Shown: piece by piece, positions 43,894-54,885 of the stretch
How positions within the stretch are numbered: position 1 is the stretch's first letter
Layout of the letters: each line of letters starts with the position of its first letter
NCBI RefSeq assembly: GCF_019956415.1
Contig: NZ_JAHBDK010000036.1
Span: forward strand, 1 to 64,000
Direction of reading: 5' to 3'
Length of the DNA: 64,000 bases
From: Pseudomonas sp. GL-B-19
Lineage (GTDB): Bacteria; Pseudomonadota; Gammaproteobacteria; Pseudomonadales; Pseudomonadaceae
Translations under genes and position numbers: made by a program
Notes under the pieces: model-generated
The model's input: the letters and a program-made list of their open reading frames with translations, nothing else
The model's database searches: none
Told to the model about the DNA's origin: nothing

Positions 43894-44841
43894 TTATTGA
43901 AACCCCCGGCGTCCCTGCAAGCCGCCGGTGTGGATGAAGATCAAGTGTGTACCCTTTTTGAAATTTCCAGCCTCGATTTGCTGCTTGAGCATCAGCAGCG
44001 CTTTGCCGGTGTACAACGGCTCCAGTGGCATACCGCTGACTTGTTCAGTTTGATCGATGAAGTCGAGTAACGGCTGATCGACTTTGGCAAAGCCGCCACG
44101 GCTGGCGTCCAGCAGTTCATAGTTGCGCAGCGCTACCCCCGCTTCTTGCAGAATCGATTCGACGTGTTGCGCAACGCCGTGATCGTCGGGCACCGCCATC
44201 GCACCGTACACCTTGCGTTCGCCAGCCTCGGCCAGCACCAGGCCGGCCAGGGTGGTGCCGGTTCCGCAGGCCAGCCACCAGCCGTCGTAGTCGCTCCAAT
44301 CCAAATGACTCAGTTGATCGTCAACCATTGCCTTCAACGGTATGCAGCCGCGCGCACCCCGTAGACCGCCGCCCCCTTCGGGTACCGGATGCAGATCGGG
44401 GTATTGCGCCTGCCAGGGTTGCCAGAAACCTGGCTCATTCCGCGCCCGGTAGCCGCCGTAACCCAACCAGTGCAATTGCATGCCGAATGCCTGCAAGTCC
44501 TTCACCGTCGGGGTTTCTTGAGGGTGACCGCGCAAAAGGCCGACGGTGCGGAAACCGAAACGTTTGCCGGCAGCAGCCAATGCGTGCAGATGATTGGAGT
44601 GCGCACCGCCCAGGCTGATGATGCCGTTGGCACCGGCGAGGTCAGCGGCGTGGAGGTGTTCGATGAGCTTGAACCACTTGTTACCGCTGATCAGCGGGTC
44701 GATCTGGTCGAGGCGCAGGGTGGCGACTTCGATACCGGCGGCGGTGAGCCAGTCGAGCTTGAGGGGTTCGAGGGGGGCCTGGGGTAGCCAGTCGTTGGGA
44801 GGGAGAAGCATCGATGCCGGCTCTGGGTAAAGAGCTGGCAT
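43894..44841 (-). CDS. D-cysteine desulfhydrase / ACC-deaminase-like PLP enzyme
   Basis: The protein has 315 residues, PLP fold-type II. LISGNKWFKL carries the PLP lysine and SLGGAHSNHLHALAAAGK is the phosphate-binding region of the family. True ACC deaminases and D-cysteine desulfhydrases cannot be told apart reliably without key active-site residues; the shorter length and context favour a D-cysteine desulfhydrase-like housekeeping enzyme. Starts at 44841 and 44811 (MLLPPND) are both possible and neither has a strong ribosome site. The gene stands alone downstream of fadH in the same direction. Confidence 0.82.
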   Translation of the reverse strand: MPALYPEPASMLLPPNDWLPQAPLEPLKLDWLTAAGIEVATLRLDQIDPLISGNKWFKLIEHLHAADLAGANGIISLGGAHSNHLHALAAAGKRFGFRTVGLLRGHPQETPTVKDLQAFGMQLHWLGYGGYRARNEPGFWQPWQAQYPDLHPVPEGGGGLRGARGCIPLKAMVDDQLSHLDWSDYDGWWLACGTGTTLAGLVLAEAGERKVYGAMAVPDDHGVAQHVESILQEAGVALRNYELLDASRGGFAKVDQPLLDFIDQTEQVSGMPLEPLYTGKALLMLKQQIEAGNFKKGTHLIFIHTGGLQGRRGFQ

Positions 44842-44872
44842 CTTAGCAGCCAACCTGTGGCGAGGGGGTTGA

Positions 44873-47498
<2,626 letters not shown>

Positions 47499-48032
47499 AT
47501 GACAGAAAACAGTCGGAACACCACCCGTCTGATCAAGAAGTACCCGAATCGCCGTCTGTATGACACGCACACCAGCAGTCATTTGACCCTTGCGGATATA
47601 CGTCAATTGGTCGTCGATAGAATCCCGTTCGAGGTGGTCGACGCCAAGACTGGCGAGGATCTGACCCGAAGTATTTTGCTGCAGGTCATTCTGGAAGCCG
47701 AAAGTGGCGGTGAGCCGATATTCTCCAGTGAGATGCTGATGGGGATTATCCAGTTCTACGGTCCCTACCAGAGCGTCCTCGGCAGCTACCTGGATAAAAG
47801 CATCCAGACGGTCATCGACATCCAGTCCCAGACCGGCGCTCAGTCCTCCGAAACCTGGAGCGAGTTCATGCACCAGCAGGCACCGGTCATGCAGGATTTG
47901 ATGCGCCAGTATGTCGACCAGTCAAAAGCCCTCTACCTGAACACTCAGAACCTCTTCGGCCTGTTCGGCGGCATGCCTCCAGGCAAGCCAGGTGCCGGTG
48001 GCGGGCCGAAAAAAAATGGCGATGGGGAGTAA
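47499..48032 (+). CDS. phaR: PHA synthesis regulator PhaR (PhbF)
   Basis: The protein has 177 residues. The N-terminal DNA/PHB-binding domain (about 8-65) has RLIKKYPNRRLYDT and THLTLADIRQLV-like sequence; two PHB accumulation regulatory repeats follow (GIIQFYGPYQSVLGSYLDKSI and SEFMHQQAPVMQDLMRQYVDQS). The C-terminal tail is Gly/Pro-rich. It represses phasin and other PHA genes until polymer granules titrate it. It heads the PHB locus, convergent with phaP. Its last codons are also part of the phaP terminator. Confidence 0.93.
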   Translation: MTENSRNTTRLIKKYPNRRLYDTHTSSHLTLADIRQLVVDRIPFEVVDAKTGEDLTRSILLQVILEAESGGEPIFSSEMLMGIIQFYGPYQSVLGSYLDKSIQTVIDIQSQTGAQSSETWSEFMHQQAPVMQDLMRQYVDQSKALYLNTQNLFGLFGGMPPGKPGAGGGPKKNGDGE

Positions 48033-48044
48033 ACCCATCGCCAT
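48009..48044 (-). terminator. phaP terminator overlapping the 3' end of phaR
   Basis: On the minus strand ATGGCGATGGG pairs with CCCATCGCCAT across a 7-base loop and is followed by a run of T (the A-run at 48009-48016). On the plus strand the same bases encode the last residues and stop of phaR. Confidence 0.8.
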
Positions 48045-48067
48045 CAGTGTAACTGCTCTAATGTGAC

Positions 48068-48631
48068 TTACTTGTTACCGCTTGTAGCCTTGGCACCAGG
48101 AGCGGTTTTGCCGGCTGCGGCGGTCGCTGCGTCAAAACCGCTCTGGGCAACGTCAGCAGCCTGTTTTACAGCTTTCTGTGCGCTTTCAAAAACGGTACCG
48201 GCATTCGCCAGCGACGACTTGAACGCGGCCACAACAGGCTCGGAGCCAGCCGGTGCATTCTTGCTGATCACTTCAACGAACTCTTGCACCTGCTGGGTGC
48301 CCGCCTCGACCTGACGCGAGGTCAGTTTGGCGATTTCCGAGTGAGTATCGACAATCAACGCTTGCACTTGGCGATTGAAATTAGCCAAGCGTTCGGCTTG
48401 CACATTTGGCTGGGTGAAAGAAGCCTGCAGCTCAGCGAATCCTTGTGGATCACGTACCGCAAGCAGCTTGCGAAAGCCGTCGAACTGCTCCTCGGTGGAG
48501 GTTTGCAGGGTCTTGAACTGCAACTGGCTCAGCTGTTCAACACTGGAGAAGATTTTGCCGCTGATTTGCTGCAGGAGGTCGAGATTGGCTTTCTGAGCGT
48601 CTTGCAATTTTTCCGAGTTGAAAAAAGACAT
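48068..48631 (-). CDS. phaP: Phasin (PHB granule-coating protein)
   Basis: The protein has 187 residues, mostly amphipathic helix, with the phasin_2 segment (ANLDLLQQISGKIFSSVEQLSQLQFKTLQ) and a C-terminal stretch rich in Ala, Lys and Gly (AAAGKTAPGAKATSG). It coats PHB granules and limits their size. AGGAG lies 7 bases before the ATG. It is divergent from the DUF3141 gene; the region between carries palindromes typical of PhaR binding, so it is expected to be derepressed when polymer accumulates. Confidence 0.93.
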   Translation of the reverse strand: MSFFNSEKLQDAQKANLDLLQQISGKIFSSVEQLSQLQFKTLQTSTEEQFDGFRKLLAVRDPQGFAELQASFTQPNVQAERLANFNRQVQALIVDTHSEIAKLTSRQVEAGTQQVQEFVEVISKNAPAGSEPVVAAFKSSLANAGTVFESAQKAVKQAADVAQSGFDAATAAAGKTAPGAKATSGNK

Positions 48632-48714
48632 GCTTGAATCTCCTGATACTGGAAGGCCGACATGGGCCTGAGGACGCGATAGCGATCCTGCCGATCATCG
48701 CGTTAGACTTGATA

Positions 48715-48765
48715 TTGCAGTGCACAAATCATTTTGGCAATGATTTTTTTGTGCGGCGCACAAAA
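48715..48765. promoter_or_regulatory. Candidate PhaR operators upstream of phaP
   Basis: TTTTGTGC (48747-48754), GGC, GCACAAAA (48758-48765) is a perfect inverted repeat. TTGCAGTGCACAA (48715-48727) is a related site. TGC/GCA-rich palindromes of this sort are bound by PhaR/PhbF proteins in other bacteria. Confidence 0.65.
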
Positions 48766-48883
48766 GACTTTCCCCTCCTGCCGATATTCGCTATAGACTC
48801 CTGACATCGAACGGACAGCCAAAGCTCTGTTTGTTAATGAGCCGCAGGCACCTGCTTCTCATGCATATCATCAGGAGATCACC

Positions 48884-51322
48884 ATGGGCCAGGAAGACAT
48901 TATTGCACCGCAACATGAAAAGCCTTCCTCACAACGCGGCCTATGGGAACACCTGAGTCACCTGCAACGCCTCAACACGCTGAACCTCCTTGATGCTTTG
49001 CGCCAGCGCCAGAAAAAAACCCTCGCGCCTCTGAAACGAGGTCAACTCAGACAACCTACACCCGCTGAATGGCAGGAATATGTCACCGACTTCGGCCAAC
49101 GCTGCCTACTGTTCTGGGACACCCTGCGCCAGCGCGGCGACAATATGCTGGCCCATGAACGCGCAGGGTATCCGCTGCTGCTCAAGTTCGATCATGAAAC
49201 CTTGATCGCAGGCTCTGATCTTCCACGCCCGGTCAACTTTTCACTGCTGCGAATCCTCCCCGGACCAGAGCAAACAATCGACAGCAACAGCCAGCCGGTG
49301 GTCATCATTGATCCACGCGGCGGCCATGGCTCGGGAATCGGCGGCTTCAAACAGGATTCGGTATTAGGTGAAAGCCTCAGAGCCGGCCACCCCACCTATT
49401 TCATCTCTTTCAGTCACTCGCCACAGCCTGGGCAAACCCTGGCCAATATCGTCGAAGCCCAGGCCCGGTTCATCGAAGCCGTCAGCGCCCTTCACCCGGT
49501 CAACAGCAAGCCGATCATCATCGGTAACTGCCAGGCCGGCTGGGCCTTGATGGGACTGGCGGCAACACGACCGGAACTACCGGGATTGATCATTATCAAT
49601 GGCGCCCCCCTGTCATACTGGGCCGGTGTCAATGGACGCAATCCGATGCGCTATACCGGTGGCCTGCTGGGTGGTGGCTGGATGGCTCACCTTGGCAGCG
49701 ACTTGGGCAATGGCCGTTTTGACGGTACCTGGCTGGTCAGCAACTTCGAAAACCTGGACCCGGCCAACACCTATTGGGGCAAGTACTACCAGTTGTTCAG
49801 CCAGGTCGACAGCGAGGCTGCGCGCTTCCTCGACTTCGAACGCTGGTGGGGCAGCCCGACCCTGCTCAATGGCGAAGAGATCGAGATGATTGTCGATGAT
49901 CTTTTCATCGGCAACCAATTGTCCGGCGGTCTCGACCGCAAGAGCAGCGGTATCGACCTGAAACGGATCGAAGTACCGGTGGTGGTGTTCTGTTCCTACG
50001 GAGACAACATCACCCCTCCCCAGCAAGCATTGAACTGGATCGCCGATGTCTATCCCAGCGATCTCGCTTTGCATGAGGCAGGACGTACCATCGTCTACCT
50101 TCGGCACGCCAGCATCGGCCATTTAGGTATTTTTGTCTCCGGCCAGGTGGCGCGGCGCGAACACCGAGGGTTGCTCGGCGCGGTCGAAGCCATCAATGCG
50201 CTGCCGGCGGGGCTGTATGAAATGCTGATTGACGATCTGCCGCCCCCTTCAGGCAGCAGTGACGTGCAATATCGAGTGCGTTTCGAATCAAGGCTAATTG
50301 CCGATATCCATGATGACATCGAACCGGCCCGTGATGACGATCGCGAATTCTCTCTGGTAGAGCGCGCCTCTGAAATCAACAGCGAGTTTTACGACGGATT
50401 GATACGTCCGTGGCTACGTCAGATAGTCAACGAGCCCATTGCCGAATTGATGCGCAGGACGCACCCCTTCCACCAGCAGCAATTGCTATGGAGTAGCCTG
50501 AATCCGGCGCTGTGGTGGTTAGCCGGGACCAAATCAAAAGTCAGCAGTGATCGTCGTCCCGCACGCAAAGACAACCCGTTGCTGGCCTGGCAGGAGCTGT
50601 TCTCCAACCAGATGCAAGACACCCTGAATGCGTACCGCGATGCGCGTGACGCCACTCAAGAAATATGTTTTTACGGTATTTACGGCGCACTGAGCGCCCT
50701 CACCAGCAACAAGCCTGCGCGAAATCTCCAGGCACATGCCGACCAGCAGGACCAGGCCCTGATCGAACGCCTGCAGGATTCGCTGCCCCATGGTGGCCCC
50801 TTGGAAGCGTTGGTGCGGATTCTGTTTTTGCTGGGCCGCGACAGCGACAAGGCGGGCAAGGAAAGCATCGAAAAATTGATCCAGCAGGTGCATCTGCTGG
50901 TCCAGGACTCCAGCAATGAGCCCACGGCGCTGCGCGAAGCCATCCGATTGCAGAACCTGCTGGTTTTTGCCTACCCGCAAGAAAGCCTGCGCAGCCTGCC
51001 TTTGTTGCTACCAGAGGCAAAGGAACGCCACCAGGTCCTGACAGCCGTTGGGCAATTGATGCCTGAACTGCTAGCGACCGTTGGAGCTGAAGGCGAATTC
51101 TGGCGTGAACTGCACGCGTTGCTCGAAGTCCCCCTGCCGGGCTTCAGCCTGACCCAACCACCCAGTGAAACAGTTGTCATCCCGCAGGAGACCCCTTTGG
51201 AGCCATCTCCGCTTGCAGTAACGCTGTCGCCGCAGATCACACCACTGCCCGCTCCCGCCATCGTAGTTAAAGCCCCGAAGCGCAAAGCGAGCAAAGGGAC
51301 AACAGGCCCCAAGCCTCAATGA
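48884..51322 (+). CDS. DUF3141 protein (PHB-linked alpha/beta-hydrolase-like)
   Basis: The protein has 812 residues and no signal or clear membrane helix. The middle portion has an alpha/beta-hydrolase-like core (PVVIIDPRGGHGSGIGGFK, IIIGNCQAGWALMGLAATRPELPG, where NCQAG sits at the position of a nucleophile elbow with Cys instead of Ser, and VVVFCSYGDNITPPQQAL). The N-terminus (HLQRLNTLNLLDALRQRQKKTLAPL) and C-terminal helices are like proteins annotated DUF3141 near PHB genes. A Cys nucleophile and G-x-C-x-G motif recall PHA synthase, so a role on polymer or granules is plausible but unproven. Confidence 0.85.
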   Translation: MGQEDIIAPQHEKPSSQRGLWEHLSHLQRLNTLNLLDALRQRQKKTLAPLKRGQLRQPTPAEWQEYVTDFGQRCLLFWDTLRQRGDNMLAHERAGYPLLLKFDHETLIAGSDLPRPVNFSLLRILPGPEQTIDSNSQPVVIIDPRGGHGSGIGGFKQDSVLGESLRAGHPTYFISFSHSPQPGQTLANIVEAQARFIEAVSALHPVNSKPIIIGNCQAGWALMGLAATRPELPGLIIINGAPLSYWAGVNGRNPMRYTGGLLGGGWMAHLGSDLGNGRFDGTWLVSNFENLDPANTYWGKYYQLFSQVDSEAARFLDFERWWGSPTLLNGEEIEMIVDDLFIGNQLSGGLDRKSSGIDLKRIEVPVVVFCSYGDNITPPQQALNWIADVYPSDLALHEAGRTIVYLRHASIGHLGIFVSGQVARREHRGLLGAVEAINALPAGLYEMLIDDLPPPSGSSDVQYRVRFESRLIADIHDDIEPARDDDREFSLVERASEINSEFYDGLIRPWLRQIVNEPIAELMRRTHPFHQQQLLWSSLNPALWWLAGTKSKVSSDRRPARKDNPLLAWQELFSNQMQDTLNAYRDARDATQEICFYGIYGALSALTSNKPARNLQAHADQQDQALIERLQDSLPHGGPLEALVRILFLLGRDSDKAGKESIEKLIQQVHLLVQDSSNEPTALREAIRLQNLLVFAYPQESLRSLPLLLPEAKERHQVLTAVGQLMPELLATVGAEGEFWRELHALLEVPLPGFSLTQPPSETVVIPQETPLEPSPLAVTLSPQITPLPAPAIVVKAPKRKASKGTTGPKPQ

Positions 51323-51336
51323 CCCTTCACAAGGGA

Positions 51337-52464
51337 TTAGCGGTGCATCCGTTCGGCGTAGTCGTTGGCGAAGCCTGCGATCTTATAATCTCTGCGCAGA
51401 CCGACGAGGTTCATGGTTCGGACCGGCGCGACTTCCTTGTGCACAGGCAACAACTCGCGGGCTCGATATTGACCGGGGGTCATACCGAACCAACGGGTGC
51501 ATGCCTTATGGAAGCTGCTGTGATCATGAAAGCCGAGCAGGTGAGTCACATGCTTCAGGTTGAAATGAGAATGGCGCAAATAGAAGTCGGCCATCTGCCG
51601 GCGCACATCGTTCAGGACATCCTTGAATTGCGTGCCGTCCTTCTCAAGGCCTCGTTGAAGCGTTCGCTTGCTGATGTTCAGTGCTGCCGCAATCGATTCC
51701 ATATCACATTGCCCTTGGCCTTGTCCCTGGCTCAAGCGCTCGGTAACCAGCGCGCGAATCCTGCCAACAATGGAGTAACCGGACAACAGGTCCAATTGAG
51801 CCATGGCAAAACTGTCATGGAGCGTGGCCAATGCCTCGTTGGCCATACTCAACGGACTCAGAAGCTCCTGGCCATCGAACAAGATGCTGTCATATGCCGC
51901 CCCGAAACTCAGCGGACAGCCAAAAAGTCGCTGATGCTCCGACGTGTCTTCAGGTTCGGGATAAGTGAACTCCACACTCAACGGTTGCGGTGACTTGCCA
52001 CCTGTCAGCCAACGGCAGAAACCCAGCAGCGAAGCCAAGGCTGCATCCGTGTATTGCCGGGGCTTGACCGAGCCATGTTGCTGATGATCGAGACTGGCCA
52101 ATCGGTAATGCTGCTGCTCCTGGACAAGGAAAAGGCTGAATCCGGTACCGATCAACGGGCTGAAACGAACCAGACGTTCAAGCGCCCTTTTCAGATTCGA
52201 ACTGGACATCATCGTGTAGCCCACGATCTGAAAACTACTGGGATGGAATTCCCCGTAGGCTTTCAAACCGATATTCGGATCATCCGAAGCCTGAGCAGCC
52301 AGATCCCAAAGACGATAGATAACGCTTCGCTCGCAGAATGCTCCTGGTTTATTCACGAACTCGACATCAAGTCCCACCTCTTGGCACAGACCGGCAAGAT
52401 CCAGTCCTTGGGCCAAAAACGTATTCGCCAGCATGCTGGCATAACCTGAACTCATTCTATACAT
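51337..52464 (-). CDS. AraC-family regulator of the PHB genes (PhbR-like)
   Basis: The protein has 375 residues. The N-terminal Arabinose-binding-like (PF12625-type) domain has LANTFLAQGLDLAGL and FQIVGYTMMSSSNLKRALERLVRFSPL. The C-terminal AraC double helix-turn-helix is at about 265-360 (MESIAAALNISKRTLQRGLEKDG, LLGFHDHSSFHKACTRWFGMTPGQYR). It is divergent from phaB with 270 bases between, the layout of the known phbRBAC loci of Pseudomonas where PhbR activates phbBAC. The ATG at 52464 has GAGGA 5 bases before it; 52530 would overlap a palindrome. Confidence 0.88.
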   Translation of the reverse strand: MYRMSSGYASMLANTFLAQGLDLAGLCQEVGLDVEFVNKPGAFCERSVIYRLWDLAAQASDDPNIGLKAYGEFHPSSFQIVGYTMMSSSNLKRALERLVRFSPLIGTGFSLFLVQEQQHYRLASLDHQQHGSVKPRQYTDAALASLLGFCRWLTGGKSPQPLSVEFTYPEPEDTSEHQRLFGCPLSFGAAYDSILFDGQELLSPLSMANEALATLHDSFAMAQLDLLSGYSIVGRIRALVTERLSQGQGQGQCDMESIAAALNISKRTLQRGLEKDGTQFKDVLNDVRRQMADFYLRHSHFNLKHVTHLLGFHDHSSFHKACTRWFGMTPGQYRARELLPVHKEVAPVRTMNLVGLRRDYKIAGFANDYAERMHR

Positions 52465-52521
52465 GGCGTCCTCAATGACCAGTGGAACCGAACGTCCTGT
52501 CCGGAGCCGATACTGACATGC

Positions 52522-52538
52522 GTTGAACATATTTCAAC
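52522..52538. promoter_or_regulatory. Palindrome in the AraC/phaB intergenic region
   Basis: GTTGAA, CATAT, TTCAAC is a perfect 17-base inverted repeat placed between the divergent AraC-type gene and phaB. It is a candidate regulator site. Confidence 0.45.
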
Positions 52539-52734
52539 TGTGTTGCAGAAATATTAACTATCCATTCAGTTTCAAGTATTGATCCCAGTATAGGTATTCC
52601 TCATTTTTTGCCAGCGGGTACCTCCCCCGCGTGGCACCGAAGGACAGGAGAACGTCACCTTCAAACACTTCCGCACGGCCCGTAGATAACCAACAATCTT
52701 CTCTCCTGCAGCGCAAAAAAAATGGAGTAGAAGT

Positions 52735-53481
52735 ATGGAGTCGCGTAGTCGTATTGCTGTGGTAACGGGTGGTATGGGCGGCATTGGTACGGCAATCAGC
52801 CAACGTCTATACAAGGAAGGATTCAAGGTAATCGTCGGCTGCAGCTCTGATTCCAGCCGCAAGAACGACTGGATTGCCAGCCAGCTGGAAGCGGGTTATC
52901 AGTTCGAATGCATCTATGGCGACGTCACCGATTGGGAGACCACCCGCAAGGCTTTCGAGATGGCTCGTGAACAATTCGGCCCAATCGATGTGCTGGTCAA
53001 CAACGCCGGCATCACTCGCGACGCCTCTTTTCGCAAGCTCACCCCGGAAGACTGGAACAGCGTGATCGGGACTAACCTGACGGGCTTGTTCAACACTACC
53101 AAGCAAGTCATTGAAGGCATGTTGGCCAAGGGTTGGGGGCGGATCATCAATATCTCCTCGATCAACGGTCAGCGTGGCCAGTTCGGTCAGACCAACTACT
53201 CCGCCGCCAAGGCTGGCATTCATGGTTTCACCATGGCACTGGCCCGGGAAGTCTCCGGCAAGGGCGTGACCGTCAATACCGTATCCCCAGGCTACATCCA
53301 GACCTCCATGACCGCGGCAATTCGCCCGGACATTCTCGAAGGCATGATCGCTGCAACTCCGGTTGGTCGCCTTGGCCAACCCGAAGAGATCGCCTCAATC
53401 GTGGCCTGGCTGGCTTCCGATGAGTCCGCCTACAGCACCGGTGCCGATTTCTCGGTAAACGGCGGCATGAACATGCAATAA
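52735..53481 (+). CDS. phaB: Acetoacetyl-CoA reductase
   Basis: The protein has 248 residues of the short-chain dehydrogenase family. It reduces acetoacetyl-CoA to (R)-3-hydroxybutyryl-CoA with NADPH. The cofactor loop is [11 protein letters not shown] (11-21), the structural NNAG is at 89-92, the catalytic serine is in INISSING (about 142), and Tyr155 and Lys159 form YSAAK. GGAGTAGAAGT before the ATG is a good ribosome site. It leads phaBAC, the polymer pathway that starts from acetyl-CoA. Confidence 0.95.
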   Translation: MESRSRIAVVTGGMGGIGTAISQRLYKEGFKVIVGCSSDSSRKNDWIASQLEAGYQFECIYGDVTDWETTRKAFEMAREQFGPIDVLVNNAGITRDASFRKLTPEDWNSVIGTNLTGLFNTTKQVIEGMLAKGWGRIINISSINGQRGQFGQTNYSAAKAGIHGFTMALAREVSGKGVTVNTVSPGYIQTSMTAAIRPDILEGMIAATPVGRLGQPEEIASIVAWLASDESAYSTGADFSVNGGMNMQ

Positions 53482-53545
53482 CCCCGATCAGGGCAGGAAT
53501 GCCCTGGTTTGCTCGACGAATTTTGTCTTTTCGATGAGGTCACGC

Positions 53546-54724
53546 ATGAACGAAGTCGTAATCGTTGCCGCTACTCGTACCGCCATTGGCAGTTTCCAGG
53601 GTGCTTTGTCTGCAATTCCCGCGACCGAACTGGGTGCCGCAGTGATTCGCCGCTTGCTGGAGCAGACGGGTATCGATGCTGCTCAGATTGATGAAGTGAT
53701 ACTCGGCCAGGTACTCACTGCCGGCGCTGGGCAAAACCCGGCACGCCAGACAGCGATCAAGGCTGGCTTGCCACACACCACGCCTGCCCTGACCTTGAAC
53801 AAGGTCTGCGGCTCCGGTCTCAAGGCGGTCCATCTCGCCGTCCAGGCAATCCGTTGTGGCGACGCGGAACTGGTAATCGCTGGCGGTCAGGAAAATATGA
53901 GTCTGGCGCCCTATGTTCTGCCCAAGGCACGCACCGGCCTGCGTATGGGCCATGCGCAACTGCAGGACAGCATGATCCAGGATGGCCTGTGGGACGCCTT
54001 CAACGACTATCACATGGGTATCACCGCCGAGAATCTGGCGCAGAAGTACGAGATCTCTCGTGAAGCACAGGATACCTTCGCTGCCGCCTCACAACAGAAG
54101 GCCGCCGCAGCCATTGAGGGCGGGCGTTTCCAGAGCGAAATCACCCCGATCCTGATTCCTCAGCGCAAGGGCGAACCGCTGGTCTTCGACACCGACGAAC
54201 AGCCGCGTATCGACAGCACTGCGCAAGCGTTGGCGAAACTCAAACCGGCATTCCAGAAGGACGGCAGCGTGACCGCCGGCAACGCTTCGACCCTCAACGA
54301 TGGTGCGGCCGGGCTGTTGCTGGCCAGCGCCGCTAAAGCACAAGCGTTGGGCCTTCCGGTACTGGCACGGATCAAAGCCTATGCCAGCGCCGGCGTGGAC
54401 CCGTCGATCATGGGCATCGGCCCAGTCCCGGCTACACGTCTGACTCTGCAAAAGGCCGGCTGGAGTGTCGAGGACCTGGACCTGATCGAAGCCAATGAAG
54501 CCTTCGCCGCCCAGTCGCTGGCGGTTGGTAAAGAGTTGGGTTGGGACACCAGCAAGGTCAACGTCAACGGCGGCGCGATCGCCCTTGGCCATCCGATCGG
54601 CGCGTCGGGGGCACGGATTCTGGTGTCGCTGGTGCACGAACTGATCCGTCGCGACGGCAAGAAGGGATTGGCCACTTTGTGCATCGGCGGCGGACAAGGC
54701 GTCGGCCTGGCTATCGAGCGCTAA
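53546..54724 (+). CDS. phaA: Acetyl-CoA acetyltransferase (beta-ketothiolase)
   Basis: The protein has 392 residues and joins two acetyl-CoA to acetoacetyl-CoA. Cys88 in LNKVCGSG is acylated, the histidine is in [14 protein letters not shown], and the second active cysteine is in [21 protein letters not shown] completes the active site. The ATG at 53546 is preceded by GAGGTCACGC. It lies 64 bases after phaB. The full length and residues indicate a working biosynthetic thiolase. Confidence 0.95.
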   Translation: MNEVVIVAATRTAIGSFQGALSAIPATELGAAVIRRLLEQTGIDAAQIDEVILGQVLTAGAGQNPARQTAIKAGLPHTTPALTLNKVCGSGLKAVHLAVQAIRCGDAELVIAGGQENMSLAPYVLPKARTGLRMGHAQLQDSMIQDGLWDAFNDYHMGITAENLAQKYEISREAQDTFAAASQQKAAAAIEGGRFQSEITPILIPQRKGEPLVFDTDEQPRIDSTAQALAKLKPAFQKDGSVTAGNASTLNDGAAGLLLASAAKAQALGLPVLARIKAYASAGVDPSIMGIGPVPATRLTLQKAGWSVEDLDLIEANEAFAAQSLAVGKELGWDTSKVNVNGGAIALGHPIGASGARILVSLVHELIRRDGKKGLATLCIGGGQGVGLAIER

Positions 54725-54885
54725 CCAACGACATCTGAGTAGCCCATGCGCGGACTTGGGATCCTTGTTCCGCGCATCAGATTGGCGTCAAACAACGCTG
54801 CCCGCATTCCTGCCGTCGCTACGCCGGAGTCCGGCAAAGCGCGGCTTTTTTTCTGCCCGGCTCATCTGTATGGGCAAGGAACTTT

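Noticed and set aside
43894-44841. True ACC deaminase (acdS)
   Set aside because: The family resemblance is shared with D-cysteine desulfhydrase, and plant-associated acdS usually has an acdR neighbour, which is absent here. The name is left open.
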